Counted from the stretch's first letter, positions 16,362-24,070 are shown. The stretch is DNA of 29,955 nt from Nitrospira sp. (GCA_020697375.1 JAJFBJ010000038.1:1-29955), one strand, 5' to 3'. Notes: generated by a model from the sequence alone, not told the origin. Numbers and translations: made by a program.

Positions 16362-16691
16362 TTAGCGGCTGTTTTCTGCATAGGCATCGACAAAGGCCGT
16401 GAGGCCGATTCCGCCTGCTTGCGTGGCCAGGCGGGAAATTTCTTGATCGTAAAAGGAATACCACACCTGTTCCCCTTTCCTATCGAGGAGGCCTTTGGGT
16501 ATGGTTTCCCTCATGTTCTTAATGAGATACGAGATGAAGTAAGACTCAAACTCCTGCCCTGCCTTGTGAAGCTCCGCTCGGGTTTTCTCTCCGGATTGGC
16601 CTGGTCCTGCCGGAGTGAGCGACCCGGATGGCTGAGCGGCGGTCATCTGTGCCAGATCGAGTTGACCGGCTATAAAATTGTTGATTTCCAT
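16362..16691 (-). CDS. flgJ: FlgJ-type rod-binding protein, N-terminal domain only
   Basis: A 109-residue protein. Its ELHKAGQEFESYFISYLIKNMRETIPKGLL segment and the final DQEISRLATQAGGIGLTAFVDAYAE match the rod-binding domain of FlgJ. The peptidoglycan-hydrolase domain found in enterobacterial FlgJ (about 300 residues) is absent, as in many other phyla, so a separate muramidase must open the wall. It follows flgI after 19 bases. A GGGAGG is present but 13 bases before the ATG, so translation may depend on coupling. It is the last gene of the sigma-54 unit that begins with flgF. Confidence 0.9.
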   Translation of the reverse strand: MEINNFIAGQLDLAQMTAAQPSGSLTPAGPGQSGEKTRAELHKAGQEFESYFISYLIKNMRETIPKGLLDRKGEQVWYSFYDQEISRLATQAGGIGLTAFVDAYAENSR

Positions 16692-16710
16692 AGCGTTTTC
16701 GTAACCTCCC

Positions 16711-18015
16711 TTAGACTATTTCAAGGTTAGCCTGAAGTGCCCCGGCCGATCGGAGAGCCGACAATATGGCCACCAAGTCACGAGGAGTGACGCCGACGGC
16801 ATTGAGCGCTCGCACGACCTCTCCCAGAGTCACGGTTTGGTCGACCACGATCAACCGTGACTCCTGCTCCGTCACTTCCGTCTGCACGTCAGGCGTGATC
16901 GTCGTTTGTCCTTGAGTCGAACCTATGACCGGCGCAGTGGGCTGAGAAACATTGAGGGTGTTCTTGACGGAAATCGTGAGATTCCCATGGGAGATGGCGC
17001 AGGTTGAAAGCCGGACATGCTCGCCCAACACTACCGTGCCGGTGCGTTCGTTCACTACCACTTTGGCGGCTACGTCGACGCTGACATCCAATCCTTCCAT
17101 CGTCGCAATGTATTCCACCACACGACCATGGAACGTGGATGGAAGAGTGGTCTTGACGAGCCCGGCATTCACCGGGACCGCGGTCCCCTTCCCGAACGTG
17201 CCGTCGATCGCTTCCGCGGTTCGAATGGCGGTGGTGAAATCCGGATGCCGAAGCAACACCGAGACGGAATCCCAGGATTCGATATCCACGACCAGTTCTT
17301 TTTCCACGATGGCGCCGGCCGGAACCACGCCGGCGGCCTGGTGATTTTTGGCGACCGTTGCTCCCCCCGGCCCGCCGGTTCCTCCCAAAAACCCTCCGAT
17401 GGAAACCGGGCCCTGGGCCACGGCGAAGACCTGCTGGTTGGGCGCCTTCAACGGTGTCAACAGCAAGGTACCTCCCTGCAGGCTCTTGGCGTTCGCCATC
17501 GAAGAGACGACGGCGTCGAGCGTCATGCCGGGTTTTACAAAGGGCGGAAGTTTGGCCGTGACCATGACCGAGGCGATATTGCGAGTCAGCAATTGAATGG
17601 GATCGATCACCAGGTTGATTCCCATTTTGTTCAACATGGACATCATGGCTTGAATCGTAAACTGCCCGCCGATGACCTGGTCACCCGTGCGATCGAGTCC
17701 CACGACCAAGCCATATCCGATCAACTGGTTTTCTCGCACCCCTTCGATGGTGGCGACATCCTTGACTCGAACGGCCTGGGCCGTCGGCGCGGTGAACAAC
17801 GAGATCATCACAAACGCCAACATCCCGACGACGGTGCGGCTGAACCAGGGAACTGCCTGCGCTTGCGCCTTCCCCTCACGGACCGGCTTGGGCAATGCAG
17901 GCGTCCAGGGCCTGGGGAAAAGGCCGGGATCCGTTTCCGCCTGGCGCACGACCCCGCTTGAAAGCATGAGCCGGAAACATTGGATGGTTACCGCCCGTTG
18001 TTGTTTGCGCGACAT
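16711..18015 (-). CDS. flgI: Flagellar P-ring protein FlgI
   Basis: A 434-residue precursor. From VRVKDVATIEGVRENQLIGYGLVVGL onward the sequence matches FlgI throughout, including GDQ, NMLNKMGI-like MLNKMGINLV, KLPPFVKPGMTLDAVVSSM, GGTLLLTPL and the C-terminal VTPRDLVAILSALRSAGAL. FlgI forms the periplasmic P ring with help from FlgA. The hydrophobic export segment (VVGMLAFVMISLFTAPTAQA, cut probably after AQA) is preceded by about 57 hydrophilic residues, so the precursor is unusually long. I choose the ATG at 18015, with AGGAG 11 bases upstream. The frame is open to a GTG at 18048 that lacks a ribosome site. The next internal ATG would leave a signal peptide without basic residues. Confidence 0.93.
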   Translation of the reverse strand: MSRKQQRAVTIQCFRLMLSSGVVRQAETDPGLFPRPWTPALPKPVREGKAQAQAVPWFSRTVVGMLAFVMISLFTAPTAQAVRVKDVATIEGVRENQLIGYGLVVGLDRTGDQVIGGQFTIQAMMSMLNKMGINLVIDPIQLLTRNIASVMVTAKLPPFVKPGMTLDAVVSSMANAKSLQGGTLLLTPLKAPNQQVFAVAQGPVSIGGFLGGTGGPGGATVAKNHQAAGVVPAGAIVEKELVVDIESWDSVSVLLRHPDFTTAIRTAEAIDGTFGKGTAVPVNAGLVKTTLPSTFHGRVVEYIATMEGLDVSVDVAAKVVVNERTGTVVLGEHVRLSTCAISHGNLTISVKNTLNVSQPTAPVIGSTQGQTTITPDVQTEVTEQESRLIVVDQTVTLGEVVRALNAVGVTPRDLVAILSALRSAGALQANLEIV

Positions 18016-18060
18016 ATCGTATGGGGCTCCTGTCTCTCGCCTATTCACAAGGTCTCGTGA

Positions 18061-18777
18061 TCAGAACGGATAAATCCAATCCAGGATGCGAACGAACCAG
18101 CCCGGACGCTGCACATCGTCCACCACTCCGAGCCCGGAATATTCGATTTTGGCATCGGCGATGGCACTAGACTGCACGGTATTCTTCGTATCGACATCGA
18201 CGCGCCGGACAATGCCGCCGATGGTCATGATCTGCCGTTCCGAATTGACGGTCACTTCCCGCCGACCCTCCACCCGTAAATCGCCGTTCGGCAGCACTTC
18301 AGTGACGATAGCTGAAATGGTTCCGGTCAGGGTATCTTCCCGGCTCGTGGCGCCTTTTCCTCCGAACTTATTTTTTGCGCTCGCGTCGATCCCGAACCCG
18401 CGCCTGGCTTCGGCGCTCAATCGGACTCCTGGAATGCCGAGATACCCCATCCCGGTTCCACCCAAACTGTTTGAAACGGTGGAGTCTCGTTCAGCGCTCG
18501 TGTCGGCGCTCTTGGAACCCTTGTGTTTTTCTACAATCTTGATCGTGATGATGTCTCCGGTCCGCATGGCGCGGAGATCTTCATACAGATAGGCGCGGCC
18601 GTTTTCTTCCTGCCAGAGAGATCCCGTCGTTTTCGGAGGGGGAAGTTTGGGCACTTCTATTTTTTGTTGCTTCGTGCTTGGCGAGGCCGAGCAGCTGGCC
18701 ATGACACAGAGCAATAGGCAGCCGCATGCGATTCCGATGCGCCGCCGTTCAGAGAGTACGCCGTTAAAAGCTGACAC
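18061..18777 (-). CDS. flgH: Flagellar L-ring lipoprotein FlgH
   Basis: A 238-residue lipoprotein. The signal segment RRRIGIACGCLLLCVMASC ends in a lipobox-like MASC with Cys29 as the lipidation site. The mature part has GSLWQEENGRAYLYEDLRAMRTGDIITIKIVE, the FGIDASAKNKFGGKGATSREDTLTGTISA core and the end VVDDVQRPGWFVRILDWIYPF, all characteristic of FlgH. It forms the L ring in the outer membrane, which is direct evidence for a diderm cell. The start is a GTG at 18777 that overlaps the end of flgA by 14 bases. flgI follows within 45 bases. Confidence 0.96.
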   Translation of the reverse strand: MSAFNGVLSERRRIGIACGCLLLCVMASCSASPSTKQQKIEVPKLPPPKTTGSLWQEENGRAYLYEDLRAMRTGDIITIKIVEKHKGSKSADTSAERDSTVSNSLGGTGMGYLGIPGVRLSAEARRGFGIDASAKNKFGGKGATSREDTLTGTISAIVTEVLPNGDLRVEGRREVTVNSERQIMTIGGIVRRVDVDTKNTVQSSAIADAKIEYSGLGVVDDVQRPGWFVRILDWIYPF

Positions 18778-19570
18778 GCACCACCCCCGGACCTACGACG
18801 GTCGCCCGCAATTCCTTACCGGAATCCACATTGGAGACGATGATGGTTTGTCCCAATTCGCCGTGAGATTTCGTGATCCCGACGGTTTGAATGGAAAGCC
18901 CTCCTTGTCGGGCCTCGATCGTCACGCGATCGCCTTTGTGAACGGCAAACGGCCGCCGGACTGACGTCACCCTGATGGGGCTTTGGGGCGGAAGCGGCCT
19001 GGTGGCAGCCTTGCCGACCACATCGGCGGGATTCGTCGCATAGGGCTGTCTCAGATCGAACAGCACCACACGATCCGTGCTGAGATCGGTGCTTTCTATT
19101 TGTTCATCGACCTTGATGAGCCTGACCGGCACGACGACTTCCAATACGGCGGCGATATCGGCCGTGGCATCGACGGTCTTGATGAAACGTCCATTCACGG
19201 CCAAGTGAATCTGAAACACCCGGCGGCCGAGCGGTTCATCCGATCGGGAAGCGCTCACCTGCATATCGAGCGTCCCGGAAGGCACTGCGAGCGGCTGCTG
19301 AGGATCGCCGAGCGCGACCTGGCAGTCAACGGCCCGCCCCCCAAGTTCACGCAGCACATAATCGTGAATCGCCCTGCGGATCTGTTCCGGATACACCAGC
19401 CGTTTGCCGCTGGCCGATGGCATTTTTTGGTTGTTCCGCGGCGAGGTATCGTGAACCTTCATGAGTGGCGAGGTCGGAATCGCCTCCCCGCCTATCGCGG
19501 GTAACAGCCCGCCCGGAAACATACAGAGCATTGCGATGAGCAGGAAGACGACTCGAATCACTGATTTCAT
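18764..19570 (-). CDS. flgA: Flagellar P-ring assembly chaperone FlgA
   Basis: A 268-residue secreted protein. The N terminus MKSVIRVVFLLIAMLCMFPGG is a Sec signal. The C-terminal half is a SAF domain: TDRVVLFDLRQPYA, ATRPLPPQSPIRVTSVRRPFAVHKGDRVTIEARQGGLSIQTVG, and the terminal NVDSGKELRATVVGPGVVRVSF. FlgA is the periplasmic chaperone of FlgI. The ATG has GAAGG directly against it, so spacing is poor. It lies 22 bases after flgG and overlaps flgH by 14 bases. A sigma-28-like element lies inside the coding region (see separate entry). Confidence 0.93.
   Translation of the reverse strand: MKSVIRVVFLLIAMLCMFPGGLLPAIGGEAIPTSPLMKVHDTSPRNNQKMPSASGKRLVYPEQIRRAIHDYVLRELGGRAVDCQVALGDPQQPLAVPSGTLDMQVSASRSDEPLGRRVFQIHLAVNGRFIKTVDATADIAAVLEVVVPVRLIKVDEQIESTDLSTDRVVLFDLRQPYATNPADVVGKAATRPLPPQSPIRVTSVRRPFAVHKGDRVTIEARQGGLSIQTVGITKSHGELGQTIIVSNVDSGKELRATVVGPGVVRVSF
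19155..19182 (-). promoter_or_regulatory. Sigma-28-like element inside flgA
   Basis: On the minus strand TCAAG (19182-19178), 15 bases, then GCCGATAT (19162-19155). Spacing and half-sites equal those of the flgM promoter. It lies about 390 bases into flgA and would read toward flgH-flgI-flgJ. Coding constraint (VDATADIAA) may explain it. Confidence 0.4.
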
Positions 19571-19592
19571 CCTTCGTTACAGGCGCGTCGGA

Positions 19593-20384
19593 TTACCGGC
19601 GCAGGTTATTGGCGATTTGCATCATTTCGTCCGAGGCTTGGATCGTCTTGGAATTAATTTCATAACTCCGCTGGGCGATGATCATATTGACCATCTCCTC
19701 CGCCAGATTGACGTTGGAGCTTTCCAGAAACCCCTGTTGAAGCGTACCGAAGCCGGTCGAGAAACCACCGGTTCCTTGCAGCGCCGGTCCCGACGCGAAG
19801 CTGTCGAGAAACAGATTGTTGCCCATCGCGACCAGGCCGGAGGGGTTATCGAACCGGACCAGCTGAATCTGTCCCACCTGCGAAGCCTGGGTCACGCCGG
19901 GAAGTAGAACCGACACCGTTCCGTCCTGCCCGATATCGAGTTTCAAGGCGCCGGAGGGAATCGTGATGACCGGTGTCAGTTGATCGCCGTCGCCCGTGAC
20001 AAGGTTGCCGACGTTGTCGCGCTTGAACGACCCGTTGCGTGTGAACATGATCGTGCCGTCCGGCCGGGCGACTTGAAAGAATCCCGGTCCATCGACGGCG
20101 AGATCGAGCTCATTATTGGTCTGCCGCATGTTGCCTTGGAGCCATTCCTTGGCGACGGTAATGGGGCGCACGCCGGCGCCGATCTGAACGCCCACGGGAA
20201 AGACGCCGACGTTGGACGCATTGGTGCCGGGCAACCGTTGGATCTGGTAGAGCAGATCCGCAAACTCCGCGCGGCTGCGTTTGAACGCGTTCGTGTTCAC
20301 GTTCGCCAGATTGTGGGCGATCGTATCCACGTTCAGTTGCTGAGCGGTCATGCCCGTCGCCGCCGTCCACATTGCGCGAATCAT
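19593..20384 (-). CDS. flgG: Flagellar distal rod protein FlgG
   Basis: A 263-residue rod protein of the usual length. It begins MIRAMWTAATGMTAQQLNVDTIAHNLANVNTNAFKRSRAEFADLLYQ, with the rod signature ANVNTNAFK. The middle (PVGVQIGAGVRPI, LAVDGPGFFQV) and end (VNMIIAQRSYEINSKTIQASDEMMQIANNLRR) are FlgG-like. FlgG builds the distal rod. The ATG follows AGGAGG at five bases and flgF ends nine bases upstream, so the two are cotranscribed. Confidence 0.97.
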   Translation of the reverse strand: MIRAMWTAATGMTAQQLNVDTIAHNLANVNTNAFKRSRAEFADLLYQIQRLPGTNASNVGVFPVGVQIGAGVRPITVAKEWLQGNMRQTNNELDLAVDGPGFFQVARPDGTIMFTRNGSFKRDNVGNLVTGDGDQLTPVITIPSGALKLDIGQDGTVSVLLPGVTQASQVGQIQLVRFDNPSGLVAMGNNLFLDSFASGPALQGTGGFSTGFGTLQQGFLESSNVNLAEEMVNMIIAQRSYEINSKTIQASDEMMQIANNLRR

Positions 20385-20393
20385 AGAATCCTC

Positions 20394-21164
20394 CTACTGC
20401 ACCCGACCCAGGTCTTGAATGGCCTGCTCCGTCATGCGATCCAACGTTTGAATCAGTTTTTGAGCCGACTCATAGCTGCGCATGCCCTGGATCATCTTCA
20501 CCATCTCACCCAGCGAGTTGACGTTCGATTCTTCAATATGTCCCGATTGCACCTGCGGATTGGTCGAGACCCGCGGCTCTCCCCCTACGAACAACCCTTC
20601 TGTAAATTTGTGCGGCATCCGGTCATCGGGGAAATCCACGACTTTGATCGTCCCGATGGGGTTGCCGTCGACCTGTATTCCGCCTTGCGGATTGATCTGC
20701 ACGGTACCGGCCGGCACCTTGATCTCCCCCTTGGCGCCCATCACGGGATGTCCGAGGTTCGTCACCAACCGTCGCTGGTTATCCAGCGAGAACATGCCGT
20801 TTCTCGTGTAACGGATGCCTTCGGGAGTCTTCACTTCGAAAAACCCGCTGCCTTGCAAGGCGACATCCAAGGAATTTCCCGTAATGCGAATGCGTCCCGG
20901 CTCAAATGCCGTCCTGACGCCGTGCGCCTCGGCAAACACCCGCTCCGTCGGACCGGCGGGACGTGACGTGATCGTTGAATTCAGCCCTGCGGCATGGGAT
21001 GCGACAACCGTCGCCGAACCGGACCGCGCGAGGAGCCCGCGAAAGCCTTGCTGATCCTGTTTGAATCCGGCCGTATTGACGTTGGCCAGGTTGTTGGAAA
21101 ACACCTGGAGTTGCTTTTCCTGAGCTATGGCGCCGGACAGGATGGGATAGATCGCTCGATTCAT
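20394..21164 (-). CDS. flgF: Flagellar basal-body rod protein FlgF
   Basis: A 256-residue rod protein. The N terminus has EKQLQVFSNNLANVNTAGFKQDQQ, the rod motif. The middle carries DVALQGSGFFEVKTPEGIRYTRNG, and the end is MVKMIQGMRSYESAQKLIQTLDRMTEQAIQDL. Being directly before flgG and slightly shorter identifies it as FlgF rather than FlgG. AGGG lies about eight bases before the ATG, and a sigma-54 element lies 44 to 59 bases upstream. It is the first gene of the rod and ring operon. Confidence 0.95.
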   Translation of the reverse strand: MNRAIYPILSGAIAQEKQLQVFSNNLANVNTAGFKQDQQGFRGLLARSGSATVVASHAAGLNSTITSRPAGPTERVFAEAHGVRTAFEPGRIRITGNSLDVALQGSGFFEVKTPEGIRYTRNGMFSLDNQRRLVTNLGHPVMGAKGEIKVPAGTVQINPQGGIQVDGNPIGTIKVVDFPDDRMPHKFTEGLFVGGEPRVSTNPQVQSGHIEESNVNSLGEMVKMIQGMRSYESAQKLIQTLDRMTEQAIQDLGRVQ

Positions 21165-21207
21165 CGTGGAACCCTGTGAAAGTTTATTCCGTCGTTACAG
21201 AGAACTA

Positions 21208-21223
21208 AGCAATGGACATGCCA
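21208..21223 (-). promoter_or_regulatory. Sigma-54 (-24/-12) promoter for the flgF-flgG-flgA-flgH-flgI-flgJ operon
   Basis: On the minus strand the site is TGGCATGTCCATTGCT, against TGGCACG-N4-TTGC(A/T): the -24 GG and -12 GC are both present with the required ten bases between them, and only one base of TGGCAC differs. It would give a leader of roughly 33 bases. A sigma-54 enhancer-binding activator such as a FleQ/FlrC-type protein would be needed and is not in the window. Confidence 0.72.
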
Positions 21224-21303
21224 TCCGGCATTTTCTGGAGCTTTTTCTGGATTGACGCGCCGACGGGAGAAAATCCTTATGATTGTCTGTAGATGGCTGG
21301 TAT

Positions 21304-21317
21304 GGCGCGCTCGCGCC
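21304..21317. repeat. GC-rich palindrome, possible activator site
   Basis: GGCGCG-CT-CGCGCC is a perfect inverted repeat about 80-95 bases upstream of the sigma-54 element. That is the usual distance for an enhancer-binding protein. No family consensus can be matched, so this is a position-based guess. Confidence 0.3.
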
Positions 21318-21334
21318 GCAGAACAGTGAATGAA

Positions 21335-21359
21335 ACGGAGGAGGACGAAGCGGCTCCGT
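21335..21359 (-). terminator. Weak hairpin after the fliP-to-GGDEF operon
   Basis: On the minus strand ACGGAG (21359-21354) and CTCCGT (21340-21335) can pair across a 13-base loop, followed by TTCATT. It sits 85 bases beyond the stop of the GGDEF-like gene. The stem is short and the T run poor, so it may not end transcription. Confidence 0.25.
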
Positions 21360-21443
21360 CGATGCCAAACAGAGGAAGTCTTTGCCCGAGAGCGGGAAAG
21401 TCCTGCCTACTTCGTGACAGAGCCTGCTGGAGGGAAACGTGAA

Positions 21444-22403
21444 TTACGCTGCGATCGTGCTGGTATGATCGGTCTGGCGGCTTGCGACGGCTCCATGAAC
21501 TTCGTGGATCGCATAGCCCTCTGCGCCGGCAGCGGCGACGGCTTGGCCGGCTGATTCAAGCAATGCCGCGCCTTCCGCCTCTGCGCCGGATGAGAGACTG
21601 ATCCCGATCCGGCTGCTGAGGAAAAACTCATGGCCTTCTACCATAAAGGGCAAGGAGACCGTGACTTGTATTTTCCTCGCGATCGCGACCAGATGGTCCC
21701 GGGTTTCAACGTGGTCCAACAAGACGACGAACGTCCGTTCGGCAAGCCTCGCGGCGCAGTCTGCCGTTCGCAAGGCGCTTTTTATACGGGCCGCCTGGAT
21801 GCGATAGATCAGATTGTCGTTCATCTGTCCTTGCAAGTCATTCATCAGGGTGAAGTGGTCCAGTTGGACCATGAGAATGGCGACCTGCCCGCCCTTCGCG
21901 CGGGCCCGCTGTAGCGCCTGGCTCAAAAGCGAAGTGAACAGACGATGGGTCGGTAACCCGGTCACCCTGTCATAGGTGCTGATGCCATAGCTGTTCGGTT
22001 CGACTGAGTGAACCATCGAGCTCGATCGTTGTCCTCCTGCGCTCCAGAAGGTCGCCCCGATCACGAATACGATCAGCATGGCGGCGCCTAGTACGATCGT
22101 GGCGGAAGAGGCTTTCAGCGCCGATAGGGTCAACAGGCCGACCGTCGCGGTCCAATAGAGAGCGCCGGCCATGAGCATGATTGAGACGACCATGCCGAGA
22201 CAGGTCGTATCGAACAAGCCGGAAACGCGCTCCTCGGCGGTGGCGAGCGGCCGATTCCTCCCGTGAGGTTCGCTCGGTCCGATCAAGTCTGCTCTGTGCG
22301 GAGGTGGTGAAATCATGCAGTCATGACAACCGAACCGCAGCGGATCCATGGTTCGATGAACTATCGGAATGGAAAGGTGGAAACTAAAGGAACAGTCACG
22401 CAT
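21444..22403 (-). CDS. Membrane-bound degenerate GGDEF-domain protein, possible c-di-GMP receptor
   Basis: About 319 residues. Two hydrophobic segments at about 67-91 and 102-121 anchor it to the inner membrane. They are followed by a GGDEF-type domain opening at YDRVTGLPTHRLF. The first metal aspartate is replaced (VQLDHF where IDIDxF is usual), and the GGDEF signature reads AERTF. It should therefore lack diguanylate cyclase activity. The RxxD inhibitory site (RTAD at about 212-215) is kept five residues before the signature, as in active cyclases, so it may bind c-di-GMP. The start is uncertain: an ATG at 22403, preceded by TTG, overlaps the fliA stop and lacks a clear ribosome site. Later ATGs at about residues 19 and 30 are alternatives. 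Its place between fliA and flgF suggests a flagellar or c-di-GMP role. Confidence 0.75.
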   Translation of the reverse strand: MRDCSFSFHLSIPIVHRTMDPLRFGCHDCMISPPPHRADLIGPSEPHGRNRPLATAEERVSGLFDTTCLGMVVSIMLMAGALYWTATVGLLTLSALKASSATIVLGAAMLIVFVIGATFWSAGGQRSSSMVHSVEPNSYGISTYDRVTGLPTHRLFTSLLSQALQRARAKGGQVAILMVQLDHFTLMNDLQGQMNDNLIYRIQAARIKSALRTADCAARLAERTFVVLLDHVETRDHLVAIARKIQVTVSLPFMVEGHEFFLSSRIGISLSSGAEAEGAALLESAGQAVAAAGAEGYAIHEVHGAVASRQTDHTSTIAA

Positions 22404-23154
22404 CAACCGGTTGCAGCCTGGCCTTGAGATGGAGAATCGCCTTCGAGTGGATCTGGCAGACGCGCGATTCCGTCACCTTGAGCGTCTGCCCGATCTCCTT
22501 CATGGTGAGTTCTTCGAAATAATAGAGTGACAGGACCAGCCGTTCCTTTTCAGGCAATTCATGGATGGCGGATTCCAGCACGTGGCGAGAGCGTTCGCTG
22601 ACCAGGACGGAGAGCGGATCCGGCTGGTTGGGATCGGTAAGCATGCTGATGATTTTGTGGCCGTCCGCATCCTGCACCCCGAGATCATCGAGGCTGACGA
22701 CCACCGCGCCCCGGGAGCGGGTGAGAAACTCATCCAGCTCCTCGCCCGTCATTTGAAGCTCGTTCCCGACCTCCTGGTCCGTCGGCGGACGGCCCAATTT
22801 ATTCAACAGCTCCGAATAGGTTTTCTGGAGCAGTGTAATACGCTCATGGACCGATCGCGGTATCCAATCCATCGAACGGATTTCGTCAAGCATGGCTCCC
22901 CTGATGCGAAACTCCGCATAGGTTTTGAACTTCGCTTCGCGGGTCGGATCATACTTATCCATCGCGTCCATCAGGCCGATAATCCCGACGGACATGAGAT
23001 CTTCAGCGTCCATGTACGCCGGCAGCCGAAACGCCAGTCGATGGGCCATGGCCTTCACCACATGGGTAAATTCGCGGATGACCCGTTCGCGATCCGCTTC
23101 CGCAATCACCCTCCGAGGGATGCTCCCGACGACGGTGGTCTTATGCACATCCAT
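22396..23154 (-). CDS. fliA: RNA polymerase sigma-28 factor FliA
   Basis: A 252-residue sigma-70-family factor of the FliA size. Region 2 is RLPAYMDAEDLMSVGIIGLMDAMDKYDPTREAKFKTYAEFRIRGAMLDEIRSMDWIPRSV. Region 3 is LGRPPTDQEVGNELQMTGEEL, and region 4 has LPEKERLVLSLYYFEELTMKEIGQTLKVTESRVCQIHSKAI with the helix-turn-helix. The MDWIPRSV stretch is typical of FliA. It directs late flagellar genes, and three or four candidate sites lie in this window. flhG ends 22 bases upstream. The ribosome site (AAGGA) is 13 bases from the ATG, so initiation may rely on coupling. Confidence 0.97.
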   Translation of the reverse strand: MDVHKTTVVGSIPRRVIAEADRERVIREFTHVVKAMAHRLAFRLPAYMDAEDLMSVGIIGLMDAMDKYDPTREAKFKTYAEFRIRGAMLDEIRSMDWIPRSVHERITLLQKTYSELLNKLGRPPTDQEVGNELQMTGEELDEFLTRSRGAVVVSLDDLGVQDADGHKIISMLTDPNQPDPLSVLVSERSRHVLESAIHELPEKERLVLSLYYFEELTMKEIGQTLKVTESRVCQIHSKAILHLKARLQPVDA

Positions 23155-23176
23155 AATTCGCGTACGTTCCTTTCAG

Positions 23177-24043
23177 TCAGTGCGTCCGCAACAGTTGCTG
23201 CCAGAGGAACTGCACTGTGCCTTTGGGAAGCGCGGGAGGGGTCAACCGCGCCACCGCTTCGGTGAGCTCTCGAAACGCGCGGCTGGCCGGCGCATTGGGA
23301 AACTGCTCGATCACGGCTCGCTGTTGAGTCACGGCGAGGGGCACATAGTCGTCGAGGGGAATCGCTCCAAGATAGTCCAGCGAAATATGGAGAAACCGGC
23401 TCACCGCCAGCTCCAGCTTCCGGTAGACTCGGGCGGCGTCTTTCGGAGACTTCACCATGTTGACCAGCACATGAAACCGCCGTTCCCGGTACTGACGCAG
23501 CAGGACCTTCATCAAGGCATAGGCGTCCGTGAGGGAGGTCGGCTCCGGAGACACGACGATGACGATCGATTGGGCGGCCGCCGCGAAATAGGTGACGGTC
23601 GAGGAAATGCCCGCCCCCGTGTCGATCAACAACACATCCATCGAGGAGGCCAGCCGTTCGAGTTCTTCCTGCAGGATCAGCTGCTGGGCATCCGTCAAGG
23701 TCGTCAGCTGGGAAATGCCCGTGCTCGCGGGAAGCACCACGATCCCGCTTGGTCCGGTGAGCGCGATGTCTTCGAGGCGGCACACCTTGTTGAGCACATG
23801 TTCCAGGGTGTATTTCGGCGTCAGGCCCAGGAGAATATCGATATTGCCCAAGCCCAGGTCCGCATCGAGCACGAGCACGCGTTTTCCGGTTTGAGCCAGG
23901 GCGATGGCGGTATTCGCCACGACATTGGTTTTGCCGACCCCGCCCTTTCCGCTCGTGACGGTAATGACCTGTGTCCGGGAGGGAGTGATGCTCCTGTCGA
24001 GCCCTTGCGTTCGTGAGTCCAGAGTCTCCGGTTCAATCGTCAT
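23177..24043 (-). CDS. flhG: MinD-like ATPase FlhG (FleN/YlxH), flagellar number regulator
   Basis: A 288-residue ParA/MinD-type ATPase. The deviant Walker A is TSGKGGVGKTNVVANTAIALAQ at about 31-52. Switch residues appear in VLDADLGLGNIDILLGL and LLIDTGAGIS. The C-terminal part may hold the membrane-targeting helix. FlhG limits flagellar number and is the GTPase partner of FlhF. In many FlhG proteins the first residues carry a DQAxxLR helix that activates FlhF. Here the 30 residues before the P-loop contain only a poor resemblance (SRTQGLDR). AAAGGGGAG sits four bases before the ATG. It follows flhF after 27 bases and precedes fliA. Confidence 0.94.
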   Translation of the reverse strand: MTIEPETLDSRTQGLDRSITPSRTQVITVTSGKGGVGKTNVVANTAIALAQTGKRVLVLDADLGLGNIDILLGLTPKYTLEHVLNKVCRLEDIALTGPSGIVVLPASTGISQLTTLTDAQQLILQEELERLASSMDVLLIDTGAGISSTVTYFAAAAQSIVIVVSPEPTSLTDAYALMKVLLRQYRERRFHVLVNMVKSPKDAARVYRKLELAVSRFLHISLDYLGAIPLDDYVPLAVTQQRAVIEQFPNAPASRAFRELTEAVARLTPPALPKGTVQFLWQQLLRTH

Positions 24044-24070
24044 CGCACTCCCCTTTTGTTCGACTGCCTT

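Noticed and set aside
5710..22328. 14-base identity (atgcagtcatgaca) at 5710-5723 and 22315-22328
   Set aside because: A few such pairs are expected by chance in 30 kb; no surrounding similarity or gene end links the two.
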